Part shown: positions 33,538 through 44,338 of the stretch, in pieces
Numbering within the stretch: the first letter of the stretch is position 1
How the letters are laid out: each line of letters opens with the position of its first letter
Assembly (NCBI GenBank): GCA_048594885.1
Contig: JBMDXB010000121.1
Span: forward strand, 1 to 64,000
Source of the DNA: JBMDXB01 sp048594885
Lineage (GTDB): Bacteria; Acidobacteriota; Vicinamibacteria; Vicinamibacterales; 2-12-FULL-66-21
Direction: 5' to 3'
Length of the DNA: 64,000 bases
Made by a program: the position numbers and the translations under genes
Notes under the pieces: generated by a model
The model's input: only the letters and a program-made list of their open reading frames with translations
Told to the model about the DNA's origin: nothing
Databases searched by the model: none

Positions 33538-34206
33538 ATGGTTTTTGGCGCGCTCGGCGACATCCACGGAGAGTTCGAGGCAGCGCGCCGCATCATGCGG
33601 CGCCATCCGGAAGTGCCGTTCTGGGTGTGCGTCGGCGATCTCGCCGACGACGCGGGCCGCTACGAGGCGGTCGATCGTCCGCTTTACTGGATCAAGGGCA
33701 ACAACGAGAACTTCGATCTGATCGCGGCGGGGGAGTTTCCCGAGCACCTGCACGTCATCCCGAACGGCGTGGTGATCGAGGTCTCCGGCGTCCGCATCGC
33801 CGGGCTCGGTGGCACGTTTGCGCCGACGTGGTACGACATGGCGGCGGCGGATCTACCGCATCCGAAGAAGGGCAGCGCCAAAGCGACCGAACTGGCCGAC
33901 AAGCGCCGGCATTTCGTTCGTGAGGAAGTCGAGGCCTGCCGCGAGATGCGCGACGTCGATCTGTTGCTCACGCACGAGGCGCCGCGGCCGTTTCGGATCG
34001 GGAGGATGGACGCCGGCAAGACGCCGGTCAACGAGGTGCTCGCGGCGATGAAGCCCCGGTTGCACCTGTTCGGCCATCATCACCGGTTCAGCGAGCAGGA
34101 GCGCGAAGGCGTCCGCTCGGTCTGCATGGACCTGGTGGCGAAGTCGTATCTGCTGATCGACGCGACGTCGCTCGCGTACGAGCACGTGAGCGGCGTCCTC
34201 CAGTAA
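33538..34206 (+). CDS. Metallophosphoesterase
   Basis: A 222-residue calcineurin-like phosphoesterase with a two-metal centre: GALGDIHGEFEA (motif I), VGDLADD (motif II), KGNNENFDL (GNNE variant of GNHD, motif III), LLTHEAPRP and FGHHHRFSEQ (motifs IV and V). It would hydrolyse a phosphomonoester or phosphodiester; the substrate is unknown. Start is ATG 33538, directly after the GGGTAAA repeat. An in-frame ATG 51 bp upstream lies within the repeat and gives a hydrophobic, repeat-coded extension, so I consider it unlikely. Confidence 0.9.
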   Translation: MVFGALGDIHGEFEAARRIMRRHPEVPFWVCVGDLADDAGRYEAVDRPLYWIKGNNENFDLIAAGEFPEHLHVIPNGVVIEVSGVRIAGLGGTFAPTWYDMAAADLPHPKKGSAKATELADKRRHFVREEVEACREMRDVDLLLTHEAPRPFRIGRMDAGKTPVNEVLAAMKPRLHLFGHHHRFSEQEREGVRSVCMDLVAKSYLLIDATSLAYEHVSGVLQ

Positions 34207-34221
34207 GTTCTACAATCGTAG

Positions 34222-34241
34222 GGCCCGGCCTTGGCCGGGCC
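34222..34241. repeat. Dispersed 20-bp palindrome upstream of the methyltransferase/MTHFR gene
   Basis: GGCCCGGCCTTGGCCGGGCC preceded by GTA, identical to the copy at 32884 and the inverse of that at 27665. It ends 12 bp before the ATG at 34254, in the position of a leader hairpin, and could affect translation of the downstream gene. Confidence 0.9.
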
Positions 34242-34253
34242 TCGAACATTTTC

Positions 34254-36104
34254 ATGACCAGGCCCACATTTCTCCAGGAACTCGAGCGGCGCGTGCTGGT
34301 CTGCGACGGCGCGATGGGGACGATGCTGTACGCGAAGGGCGTGTTCCTGAACCGCTGCTTCGACGAGCTGAATCTGAAGCAGCCGGATCTCGTCGCCGAA
34401 GTGCATCAGGCATACGTCCGCGCCGGCGCCGACGTGCTCGAGACGAACACGTTCGGCGCCAACCGCATCAAGCTCGGCGCGTTCGCCCTTGCGGACAAAG
34501 TGCACGCGATCAACGTGCAGGGTGCCCGGATTGCGCGTCACGCCGCGCGCGAGCAGGCGTTCGTCGCCGGTGCCGTCGGCCCACTCGGCATCCGCATCGA
34601 GCCGTGGGGCAAGACGGGCGTGGACGAGGCCGAGGACTACTTTCGCGAGCAGGCGCGCGCGCTGGTCGAAGGCGGCGTCGACCTCTTCATCCTCGAGACG
34701 TTCCGCGACGTGAACGAGATCGGCGCCGCGATCCGCGCCGTCCGCAGCGTCTGCGATCTGCCGGTCGTCGCGCAGATGACGACGGAGGAGGACGGCAACA
34801 GCCTCGACGGAGCGGCCCCGGAAACCTTCGTGCCCGATCTCGAGCGGCTCGGCGCAGACGTCGTCGGGCTCAACTGCAGCGTCGGCCCGGCGGCCATGCT
34901 GGAAGCGATCGAGCGCATCGGCCGCATCGCGACGGTGAAGCTCTCGGCGCAGCCGAACGCCGGGCGGCCGCGCGAAATCGAGGGACGCAACATCTATCTC
35001 TGCTCGCCCGAGTACATGGCGTCGTACGCGCGGCGCTTCATCAACAACGGCGTGCGGCTCGTCGGCGGCTGCTGCGGGACGACGCCGGAGCACGTGCGGC
35101 ACATCAAGATGGCCGTGCGCGCGCTGGTCGCGCCGAAGCTCAGCGCGCACGCCCGCAGCGAGGCGCGCGGCGAGGCCGCCGCCGTGCCGGCGCCTCCGCC
35201 GGTCGCGCGCGGCGACAAGTCGCGCATGGCCAACAATCTGGCGCGCGGCGCATTCGTCGTGAGCGTCGAGCTGACGCCGCCGCGAGGGTTCCGCGCCGAC
35301 GACCTCGTCGAGCAGGCCCGCCACCTGCGCATCCACGGCGTCGATCTCGTCAACATCCCGGACGGCCCGCGCGCCAGCGCGCGCATGAGCGCGCTCGCCG
35401 CCGCCATCCTCGTGCAGCAGCAGGCCGGCATCGAGACGATCCTCCACTACGCCTGCCGCGATCGAAACCTGCTCAGCATGCAGTCGGATCTGCTCGGGGC
35501 GCACTCGATGGGCGTGCGCAACGTGCTGATCGTCACGGGCGATCCGCCGCAGATGGGCGACTATCCGGACGCGACGGCGGTGTTCGACGTCGATTCGATC
35601 GGTCTCGTCAACGTCGTCTCGCGCCTCAACCGCGGGTTCGACATCGGCGCGCAGGCGATCGGACATCCGACGGCGTTTCACATCGGCGTCGCCGCCAATC
35701 CCGGCGCGATCGATCTCGACGAGGAGGTCCGCCGTTTCCACTACAAGGTGGAGGCCGGCGCGGAGTTCGCCATCACGCAGCCGGTGTTCGACGTCGCCGG
35801 CCTGACGGCGTTTCTCGAGCGCGTCGAGGACGTGCGCATCCCGGTCCTCGCGGGAATCACGCCGCTCGAGAGCCTGCGGCACACCGAGTTCATGGCCAAC
35901 GAGGTTCCCGGCGTCCGCGTGCCGGACGCCGTCGTCGAGCGGATGCGGAGGGCGGACGCGGCCGGCCGCGCCGCGGACGAGGGGCTCGCGATCGCGCGCG
36001 AGATCGCCTCCGAAGTGCGGGCCATGGTGCAGGGGATTCAGATCACGACGGCGGGCGCGCCGCTCGCCGGCGCGCTCGCCGTCATCGAGGCGGTCAGCGC
36101 GTGA
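34254..36104 (+). CDS. Bifunctional homocysteine S-methyltransferase / methylenetetrahydrofolate reductase
   Basis: A 616-residue fusion. The N-terminal half (~1-290) is a Zn-dependent homocysteine S-methyltransferase: start LVCDGAMGTMLYAKG, Zn ligands in VGLNCSVGP and VGGCCGTTPEH. The C-terminal half (~325-610) is an MTHFR: FVVSVELTPPRGF, ADDLVEQARHLR, LHYACRDRNLLSMQSDLLGAH, VLIVTGDPPQMGDYPDA, FAITQPVFD. The same order is found in Bacillus YitJ. It would reduce 5,10-methylene-THF and transfer methyl groups to homocysteine for methionine synthesis. A linker of ~35 Ala/Arg/Pro-rich residues joins the halves. Confidence 0.94.
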   Translation: MTRPTFLQELERRVLVCDGAMGTMLYAKGVFLNRCFDELNLKQPDLVAEVHQAYVRAGADVLETNTFGANRIKLGAFALADKVHAINVQGARIARHAAREQAFVAGAVGPLGIRIEPWGKTGVDEAEDYFREQARALVEGGVDLFILETFRDVNEIGAAIRAVRSVCDLPVVAQMTTEEDGNSLDGAAPETFVPDLERLGADVVGLNCSVGPAAMLEAIERIGRIATVKLSAQPNAGRPREIEGRNIYLCSPEYMASYARRFINNGVRLVGGCCGTTPEHVRHIKMAVRALVAPKLSAHARSEARGEAAAVPAPPPVARGDKSRMANNLARGAFVVSVELTPPRGFRADDLVEQARHLRIHGVDLVNIPDGPRASARMSALAAAILVQQQAGIETILHYACRDRNLLSMQSDLLGAHSMGVRNVLIVTGDPPQMGDYPDATAVFDVDSIGLVNVVSRLNRGFDIGAQAIGHPTAFHIGVAANPGAIDLDEEVRRFHYKVEAGAEFAITQPVFDVAGLTAFLERVEDVRIPVLAGITPLESLRHTEFMANEVPGVRVPDAVVERMRRADAAGRAADEGLAIAREIASEVRAMVQGIQITTAGAPLAGALAVIEAVSA

Positions 36105-36232
36105 GGAGCCGGTGGCTGCCGAGCGAAGCTGCTCATCTGCTTGCCCTGCCAGTGCTGAAGCGATATAGTCCCGAGGTTGCCTTGTTGCGTACCGGCGCGA
36201 CCGCGGTACTGTGCTTCCACGGATAACCTCTG

Positions 36233-36931
36233 ATGGCCTTATTCGATCGTAAAAACGAGCCGGACCACGAGCTCGTCTCCGGTGCGGACGCTGCCACGCG
36301 CGCGCTCTCAGTGGCGGCGGTGGAGAACTCGTTCGTCGAGGGGGTCTACCACAAGCTCTCGAAGGTCTACGACCTCATCTTCGGGCCGACGCTCCATCCC
36401 GGCCGCCTGCGCGCTCTCCAGCGCATGAACATTCAGCCGGGCGAGCGGGTGCTCGAGGTCGGCGTCGGCACCGGCATCAACCTCTCGTTGTATCCGAAAG
36501 ACTGCTCGGTGACCGGCATCGATTTTTCGGACTCGATGCTCGAGAAGGCGCGCGAGCGTGTGGCGCGAAAACCGAACCGCAACGTCCGCCTCCTCCAGAT
36601 GGACGCCGCCGATCTCAAGTTCGCGGACGACACCTTCGGCATCGTCTACGCACCGTATCTGATCAGCGTGGTGCCGGACCCGGTGAAAGTCGCGCAGGAG
36701 ATGCGCCGTGTGTGCCGGCCGGGCGGGCGGATCGTGATCCTGAACCACTTCCTCAGCCCGAACCCGATTCTCTCTCGCCTCGAGCGGTGGATCTCGCCCT
36801 TCACCATTCACATCGGCTTCAAGTCCGATCTCGACCTGCCCGCGTTTCTCGCGCAGGCGGAGCTGCAGCCGGAGTCGATCGAGAAGGTCAACTTCCCGCG
36901 CATCTGGTCGCTCGTCACCGCAGCGAAGTAG
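36233..36931 (+). CDS. Class I SAM methyltransferase, PmtA-like
   Basis: A 232-residue methyltransferase with the SAM-binding motif VLEVGVGTGINLSLYP, motif II VTGIDFSDSMLEKAR, post-I acidic LLQMDAADLKF and RRVCRPGGRIVILNHF. The opening VYHKLSKVYDLIFGPTLHPGR and the HFLSPNPILSRLERWISPFT segment are like the Rhodobacter-type phosphatidylethanolamine N-methyltransferase PmtA, so phosphatidylcholine synthesis is likely, although UbiE-type quinone methylation is possible. Its last 17 bp overlap the end of the convergent glycosyltransferase-like gene. Confidence 0.88.
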   Translation: MALFDRKNEPDHELVSGADAATRALSVAAVENSFVEGVYHKLSKVYDLIFGPTLHPGRLRALQRMNIQPGERVLEVGVGTGINLSLYPKDCSVTGIDFSDSMLEKARERVARKPNRNVRLLQMDAADLKFADDTFGIVYAPYLISVVPDPVKVAQEMRRVCRPGGRIVILNHFLSPNPILSRLERWISPFTIHIGFKSDLDLPAFLAQAELQPESIEKVNFPRIWSLVTAAK

Positions 36932-38027
36932 CGATCATCCGCGCCACGACATCGGCGCCGTTGGTGGCCAGGCGCTCCGGCGGCGGATCCTGTCGAACGA
37001 GCGCCTCGAGCGCCTCCCTCCATCGTCCCGCGAACAGGTCCTCCTGCGAGATGAACCCGCATCGCAGGTAACGCGGCATCTCGCGCACGAAGACGTCGTA
37101 CTCCACGAAGCGTCCGCGCGACGTGTAGAGCAGCGCGGTCTCGTTGGCAATGCACTCGGAGACGATGCCGTAGCCTGGCTTCGAGACCACGACGTCGACG
37201 GCGCCGACGACGTCCTGGTAGGCCAATGACGCTGCGCGCAACTGCGCGTAGCTGACGCCATGCGCGCCGGCCGGCAGGTCGCGCAGCTCGTCCTGCGATC
37301 CGACGAGCACGATGCGCCAGTCATCAGAGACGTCGAGCCGATCGAGCGGGAGGTCGTTGACGCCGAACCCGCCGAACGACAAGAGCGCCAGCCGTCGATC
37401 CAGTGGCAACGCGAGATCCCGTCGGACATCCTCGTCGGACCGATCCGGCCGGCGGTGCCGCGCGACCAGTGGCACATCGACGAGGTTCGCGAACGTTTCG
37501 AAGCCACCGTGCATCGGCAGCCGCCATGCCGCCTGCGCCTTGCGATACGCCTCCTGGATGCGCGCGACCAGATCGGGCGCGAGCCTCTCGGTCAGGTCGT
37601 AACCGGCGTAGATCCAGTCCCACGTGAAGTTCGAGCACACCACGGATGGGATCCCAGCGGCGGCCGCCGCGGCGCAGCCGAGCGGCGGCGCGTCGACGAC
37701 GGCGAATCGGGCGTCGTGGCGGCGCAGGAGCACCGCTTCATCCATCGCCCTGGGAATCAGCGTTCGATGAAAGGCGTCGGCTTCGAGGATGGTCGCGCGC
37801 TCGTCGAGTCGGATGCTGTCGATCTGCTTCACGCCCGTGTCGACGATCCCCTCGACCAGCAGGAAAGGGACACAGACGGTCCGCTCGAGCAGATCGCGCG
37901 ACGCGGCCGTGCGGAGGACGATCGTCGTGTCGGGGCCGGCCAGCGCACCGAAGGCGTTGACGATCTCGACCTGACGCGACGCGTGTCCGAACCCGTGGCC
38001 TGAGATGTAGAAGAAGACAGAAGGCAC
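36915..38027 (-). CDS. Glycosyltransferase-like protein (GT-B fold)
   Basis: A 370-residue protein with the GT-B two-domain layout of UDP-glycosyltransferase/MurG relatives. The start SVFFYISGHGFGHASRQVEIVNAF is a typical glycine-rich nucleotide-sugar fold; the second domain contains LLSFGGFGVNDLPLDRL, IVLVGSQDE, and the donor-site KPGYGIVSECIANETALLYTSRG. The sequence also resembles the N-terminal half of L-arabinokinase proteins. The acceptor is unknown. Downstream of lon on the same strand (3-bp gap), so probably co-transcribed with it. Confidence 0.85.
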   Translation of the reverse strand: MPSVFFYISGHGFGHASRQVEIVNAFGALAGPDTTIVLRTAASRDLLERTVCVPFLLVEGIVDTGVKQIDSIRLDERATILEADAFHRTLIPRAMDEAVLLRRHDARFAVVDAPPLGCAAAAAAGIPSVVCSNFTWDWIYAGYDLTERLAPDLVARIQEAYRKAQAAWRLPMHGGFETFANLVDVPLVARHRRPDRSDEDVRRDLALPLDRRLALLSFGGFGVNDLPLDRLDVSDDWRIVLVGSQDELRDLPAGAHGVSYAQLRAASLAYQDVVGAVDVVVSKPGYGIVSECIANETALLYTSRGRFVEYDVFVREMPRYLRCGFISQEDLFAGRWREALEALVRQDPPPERLATNGADVVARMIATSLR

Positions 38028-38030
38028 GCG

Positions 38031-40430
<2,400 letters not shown>

Positions 40431-40467
40431 AAGCGGATCGTACGCCTTGCAGGGGCCGGCGTGCAAA

Positions 40468-40502
40468 CGGGTGCACGGTGCAGGGTGCACGGTGCGCCGT
40501 GT
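40468..40502. repeat. Short heptamer array, GTGCACG type, upstream of lon
   Basis: GTGCACG, GTGCAGG, GTGCACG and GTGCGCC in tandem (about 40471-40498): a 7-bp period with two variable positions. Located between the lon start and the end of the ICMT-like gene. On the minus strand it would encode extra N-terminal residues if lon began at 40490. Confidence 0.8.
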
Positions 40503-40505
40503 ATC

Positions 40506-41219
40506 TCAGTAAACTCCCGGCAGCATGCGCCAGCGAACGCGCCGCTGGTACTCGCGATACTGGGCGCCGAAGGCCTCGACCAGCGTTCGCTCCTCCCACG
40601 GAATGGCGATGGCCAGATACGCGGTGCTGATGATGGCGAAGATCAGACGAGTCGCCGTCATGGTCGGTGTGCCGAAGACGAACAACGCCCATCCCAGGTA
40701 GATGGGATGGCGCACCAGCCGGTAGGCGCCCGACGTCTTCAATGGCGCAGGCGAAGTCGTTGCAGGCGGGCGGCCAGCGTGGAGTTGCCTGATGCCCGCG
40801 AGGTCGAACACGTCGAGCGCGCTCGATCCGAGGTAGGTGAACAGAATACCTGCGCTCTGGACCGCCGCCCCCAGCCACCACCACAGACCTTCCATCCGAT
40901 AGACGACGCCCGGTACGGGCCTCCACAGCCAGCACACGACGACGAACAGCACGCTGGCGACCCACGTGTAGGAGGAGCGTTCGAGTCGCGGTGGAATCGC
41001 GCGGCGAATCGCGTCGCGAATCGCCGTCCGCGCGAACAGGCTGTGATGGAACGCGAACGCGGAGAACAGGAGCAGGTCGAAGGCCGCAGGCGCGATCCAT
41101 GCGCCGCCCGCAGCGGGCCTGCCGAACGTGACGAGATACGAATACAGGTAAAACAGCAGCGAGGCCACGAAGATCGTGGCCCCCGTCCAGGCGAACGCGC
41201 TGCTCAGCAGAATCGGCAC
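40506..41219 (-). CDS. Isoprenylcysteine carboxyl methyltransferase-like membrane protein
   Basis: A 237-residue membrane protein with about six hydrophobic helices, and the ICMT/PEMT signature near the C-terminus: SGAYRLVRHPIYLGWALFVFG followed by IPWEERTLVEAFGAQYREYQRRV. Such enzymes methylate lipids, phenols or carboxylates with SAM inside the membrane; the substrate is not shown. I chose GTG 41219 because the ATG at 41336 would put 39 unlikely residues into the divergent ketosynthase gene. A second ICMT-like gene lies 2.5 kb away in the same cluster. Confidence 0.85.
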   Translation of the reverse strand: MPILLSSAFAWTGATIFVASLLFYLYSYLVTFGRPAAGGAWIAPAAFDLLLFSAFAFHHSLFARTAIRDAIRRAIPPRLERSSYTWVASVLFVVVCWLWRPVPGVVYRMEGLWWWLGAAVQSAGILFTYLGSSALDVFDLAGIRQLHAGRPPATTSPAPLKTSGAYRLVRHPIYLGWALFVFGTPTMTATRLIFAIISTAYLAIAIPWEERTLVEAFGAQYREYQRRVRWRMLPGVY

Positions 41220-41246
41220 GTCGTGCGCGCGGCCTATTATAGAGGG

Positions 41247-42536
41247 ATGGGTCGAAGGCGCGGCGATCGCGTCGCCATCACGGGCATCGGCGTCGTCTCG
41301 CCGTACGGCGTCGGACGCGATCGGTTCTGGCAGCACGTTCGCTCCGGCTGCAGCGCCACACGCGCGATCACCGCGTTCGATGCGTCGCCTTTCCCCTGCA
41401 CCGTCGCGGCGCCAGTACCGCCGGTCTCCATCGACGACGCGGTGGAGATTGCTGATCGGGCGCCGAATGGAGGGGATTTAGCGGGCAGGCCGGATCCGCG
41501 CCGCTACTCGCGCGCGTCGCTCGTCGCCGTCATCGCGGCGCTCGAAGCGTGGCAGGACGCCGGCCTGCGCTTGAACGAGCCCGGCGCCGGCGTACTGGTC
41601 GGCAGCGGAGCGGGCGGCATCGACGTGGCCGAGCGGCAGTACGCGGAGTTCTTCGGCGACGGCTGGAAGCGCGTGACGCCCTATGCCATCCCCGTTTCCA
41701 TCGTCGGTATGATCTCGAGCGAGATCTCGATCGCCTTGGCGCTGCATGGCATCAGCCACGTCGTCTCGACGGGCTGCACGAGCTCGACGGATGCCGTGGG
41801 CTATGCAGCGTCGCTGATTCGATCGGGAGAAGCCGACGTCGTACTGTCGGGTGGCGCCGACGCGTGCGTCACGCCCGGCATGATCTTCGGGTTCTCGAAG
41901 ATGCGGGCGGTGGCGACCAAGTACAACGACGCGCCGGCGGAGGCGTCTCGGCCGTTCGATCGAGGGCGGGACGGCTTCGTACTCGGCGAGGGAGCGTGGA
42001 TGCTGGTGCTCGAGCGCGAGGAGCGCGCGCGTGCGCGCGGCGCACCGATTTACGCGTTCGTCGAGGGCTACGGCTCGACCTGCGACGCCTACCATCGCGT
42101 GCAGATGGATCCGGACGGAGAGCAGATCGTCCGCGCCATGCAGTTGGCGATCGATCGCTCCGGACGCGCCCTCGAAGAAATCGGCTACGTCAATTACCAC
42201 GGCACGTCGACCGTGTTGAATGACGCCGTGGAGGCGCGCTGCGTGCGGCAGTTGTTCGGGCCGCTCGCGGATCGCGTGCCCGGCTCGTCGACCAAGTCGA
42301 TGATCGGCCACCCGCAGGGCGCGAGCGGCGCCGCCGGAATCGTCACCGCCGCGCTGGCGCTGCGCGACGCGTATCTTCCGCCGACGATCAACCAGTTCGA
42401 GCCGGATCCCGCTTGCGACGTTGACGTGATTCCGAACAAAGGACGCCAGGTGGACATCGGAGCCGCGCTCTGCAACTGTCTGGGGTTCGGATCGAAAAAC
42501 AGCGCTATCGTCCTCGGACTCGGGACGCGGGACTGA
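41247..42536 (+). CDS. Beta-ketoacyl-ACP synthase (FabF-like) in a small cluster
   Basis: A 429-residue condensing enzyme. The catalytic triad is visible: Cys177 in VSTGCTSSTDAVG, His in NYHGTSTVLNDAVE and His in KSMIGHPQGASGA. The opening RVAITGIGVVSPYGVG and the end CNCLGFGSKNSAIVLG are typical of FabF. It would condense malonyl-ACP with an acyl group. The neighbours (FAD oxidoreductase, two ICMT-like methyltransferases) suggest a specialised lipid or aromatic product rather than bulk fatty acid synthesis. RBS AGAGGG is 1-5 bp before the ATG. The last residues and stop merge into a GGGACGC-type repeat. Confidence 0.92.
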   Translation: MGRRRGDRVAITGIGVVSPYGVGRDRFWQHVRSGCSATRAITAFDASPFPCTVAAPVPPVSIDDAVEIADRAPNGGDLAGRPDPRRYSRASLVAVIAALEAWQDAGLRLNEPGAGVLVGSGAGGIDVAERQYAEFFGDGWKRVTPYAIPVSIVGMISSEISIALALHGISHVVSTGCTSSTDAVGYAASLIRSGEADVVLSGGADACVTPGMIFGFSKMRAVATKYNDAPAEASRPFDRGRDGFVLGEGAWMLVLEREERARARGAPIYAFVEGYGSTCDAYHRVQMDPDGEQIVRAMQLAIDRSGRALEEIGYVNYHGTSTVLNDAVEARCVRQLFGPLADRVPGSSTKSMIGHPQGASGAAGIVTAALALRDAYLPPTINQFEPDPACDVDVIPNKGRQVDIGAALCNCLGFGSKNSAIVLGLGTRD

Positions 42537-42590
42537 GGACTCGGGCCGCGGGACGCGGGACGCGGGACCAGGGACCAGGGACGAGGGACG
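42516..42590. repeat. Heptamer array, GGGACGC / GGGACCA type
   Basis: Heptamers CGGGACG, CGGGACT, CGGGCCG, CGGGACG, CGGGACG, CGGGACC, AGGGACC, AGGGACG and AGGGACG run from about 42521 to 42590. The first two encode the C-terminus (GTRD) and stop of the ketosynthase; the last lies 4 bp ahead of the ATG of the next gene. Related to the array at 5-115. Confidence 0.88.
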
Positions 42591-42594
42591 GCTG

Positions 42595-43731
42595 ATGCAG
42601 GACGTTATTGTCGTCGGGGGCGGGCCGGCGGGAAGCGTTGCCGCGATCGTGCTGGCGCGCGCAGGCGCTCGCGTCCGCCTCCTCGAGCGCTCGCGGATCC
42701 CTCGCGACAAGCTGTGTGGCGACACGGTCAATCCTGGTGCGGCCGCCATTCTGCGGCGCCTTGCACTCTCGCGCGTTCTCGACGGCAGCCTGCCGCTCGA
42801 CGGCATGATCGTGACCGGCGCGAGCGGCGTTCGCGTAGAAGCGCGGTACGGCAGCGGCGTGCAGGGACGCGCCATCCTCCGCCGCGAGCTCGATCGACGG
42901 CTCGTGGACGCCGCCTCGGCGGCCGGCGCGCAGGTCGACGACGACGTGTTCGTGACCGGCGCATCTATCGATACGTCACGAGACGTGGACACCGTGAACG
43001 GCGTCACCGTCAGAAGCGGGGACGGACGACCGCGGCGGATTGCTGCGCCGATCGTGATCGCGGCCGACGGCAGTCATTCGCGCCTTGCGCGCGAGCTGCG
43101 TCTGTCGCGATTCGCCGATCGGCCGCGACGATGGGCGGTCGGCGCGTATTTCCAGTACGTCAAGGGGCTGGCGACATGCGGCGAAATGCACGTGCGAGGC
43201 GATCGCTACATCGGCGTCGCCCCCTTGCCCGGCGCCCTTGCCAACGTCTGCGTCGTCACCGCCGATCGCGCGCTGCTGCGCCATCCGCACGCGCTCTTGC
43301 ACGAGACCATCCACACCGACCGTCAGCTTGCGGGACGATTTACGGTCGCGACGCTGGTGGGCACGCCGCGGTGCCTTGGGCCGATGGCTGTCGAGTGCGA
43401 GCAGCCGGGGATGGAGGGCCTGCTGCTCGCAGGTGACGCTGCCGGCTTCATCGATCCCATGACCGGCGACGGACTGCGGTTCGCGTTCCGCGGCGCCGAG
43501 CTCGCCGCCCATGCCGCGTTGCAGGCGCTCGAACATGGCTGGGACGCGGCGCATCTGCGGCTGGCGGAGGCGCGCCGGCGCGAGTTCCTGCCGAAATGGC
43601 GATTCAACCGCACGCTGCGCTCGCTCGTGGCGTCTCCCGGAGCCGTGCGCGTCGCCAATCGCGGCGCCGCGGTCGCACCGGTGGTCATCCGCTCGCTCAT
43701 CAGGTACGCCGCGGACCTGCGCGTGGCATGA
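42595..43731 (+). CDS. FAD-dependent oxidoreductase (geranylgeranyl reductase/halogenase-like fold)
   Basis: A 378-residue flavoprotein of the PHBH/GGR superfamily. The FAD ADP-binding loop is VVGGGPAGSVAAIVLARAG, followed by LLERSRIPRDKLCGDTVNPGAAAIL (the IPRDK.CG block of geranylgeranyl reductases and FixC), RRELDRRLVDAA and the second FAD site LLLAGDAAGFIDPMTGDGLRFAFRGAELAA. It would reduce double bonds or hydroxylate/halogenate a lipid or aromatic product. The next gene starts at 43728 and overlaps its stop (ATGA), so the two are co-translated. Confidence 0.92.
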   Translation: MQDVIVVGGGPAGSVAAIVLARAGARVRLLERSRIPRDKLCGDTVNPGAAAILRRLALSRVLDGSLPLDGMIVTGASGVRVEARYGSGVQGRAILRRELDRRLVDAASAAGAQVDDDVFVTGASIDTSRDVDTVNGVTVRSGDGRPRRIAAPIVIAADGSHSRLARELRLSRFADRPRRWAVGAYFQYVKGLATCGEMHVRGDRYIGVAPLPGALANVCVVTADRALLRHPHALLHETIHTDRQLAGRFTVATLVGTPRCLGPMAVECEQPGMEGLLLAGDAAGFIDPMTGDGLRFAFRGAELAAHAALQALEHGWDAAHLRLAEARRREFLPKWRFNRTLRSLVASPGAVRVANRGAAVAPVVIRSLIRYAADLRVA

Positions 43732-44237
43732 TGCTGGCGAGCTTTCTGCTGGCGCTCGCCTTCGGTCCGATGCTGATCGAAGCGCGGCTGTCGGCCCGCA
43801 ACGAGCGGCGTCTTCGCGCCGCCGGAGCGATCGAGCCGGCCGGGGACGTGTACCGCGTCATGCAGGTGGCGTATCCCGGGGCGTTTCTCGCGATGATTGC
43901 GGAAGGCGTGGTGCGCGGCGGGGCAACGGGTCCGCTGTTGGTCCTCGGCGTAACGGTATTCGCCGCCGGCAAGGCGCTGAAGTACTGGGCCATCGCGACG
44001 CTCGGCCCGCGGTGGACGTTTCGCGTGCTCGTGCCGCGCGGCTCCCCGCGCATCTTCGCAGGACCCTACCGGTTCCTCCGTCATCCCAATTACTTCGGCG
44101 TGGCGGGCGAGCTGGCGGGCATCGCGCTGATGGCCGGTGCGCTGGTAGCCGGCACGCTCTGCACCGTCGCATTCGCGTGGCTGATGCTGCTGCGGGTGCG
44201 GGTCGAGGAACGCGCCTGGACGGCGGGCGGCCGGTGA
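43728..44237 (+). CDS. Isoprenylcysteine carboxyl methyltransferase-like membrane protein
   Basis: A 169-residue membrane methyltransferase with four to five helices (MLASFLLALAFGPMLIEARL, YPGAFLAMIAEGVVRGG, GPLLVLGVTVFAAGKAL, GVAGELAGIALMAGALVAGTLCTVAFAWLMLL). The SAM motif is FAGPYRFLRHPNYFGVAGELAG, and the conserved C-terminal RVRVEERAW follows. This short ICMT class is known beside type III polyketide synthases and FAD oxidoreductases (srs-type), where it methylates phenolic lipids. Overlaps the FAD gene (ATGA). Stop is followed by a CCAAAGA-type repeat. Confidence 0.88.
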   Translation: MMLASFLLALAFGPMLIEARLSARNERRLRAAGAIEPAGDVYRVMQVAYPGAFLAMIAEGVVRGGATGPLLVLGVTVFAAGKALKYWAIATLGPRWTFRVLVPRGSPRIFAGPYRFLRHPNYFGVAGELAGIALMAGALVAGTLCTVAFAWLMLLRVRVEERAWTAGGR

Positions 44238-44249
44238 GAGCCCAGGCCG

Positions 44250-44303
44250 CCAAAGACCAAAGACCAAAGGCCGAAGACCAAAGGCCAAAGGCCAAAGGCC
44301 AAC
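44250..44303. repeat. Heptamer array, CCAAAGA / CCAAAGG type
   Basis: CCAAAGA, CCAAAGA, CCAAAGG, CCGAAGA, CCAAAGG, CCAAAGG, CCAAAGG and CCAACGA in tandem, strictly 7-bp period. Single orientation here, unlike the related inverted arrays at 14433 and 22686. Confidence 0.9.
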
Positions 44304-44338
44304 GATCAAGAGCAGCGGCCTGTTAGAATCCCGCCACG

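Noticed and set aside
32884..34241. The GGCCCGGCC palindromes as simple terminators
   Set aside because: The same sequence is translated inside a coding region at 27665 and no T-run follows, so a dispersed repeat is the better description, although a terminator side effect is possible.
34080..35882. A 600-codon antisense frame over the methyltransferase/MTHFR gene
   Set aside because: Same reason: Arg/Asp-rich and without domain features, opposite to a well-defined fused enzyme.
41233..41241. Overlapping -10-like hexamers between the divergent ICMT and ketosynthase genes
   Set aside because: TATTAT/TATAAT are visible on both strands, but no -35 at proper distance and the plus-strand -10 would leave almost no leader; too weak to annotate.
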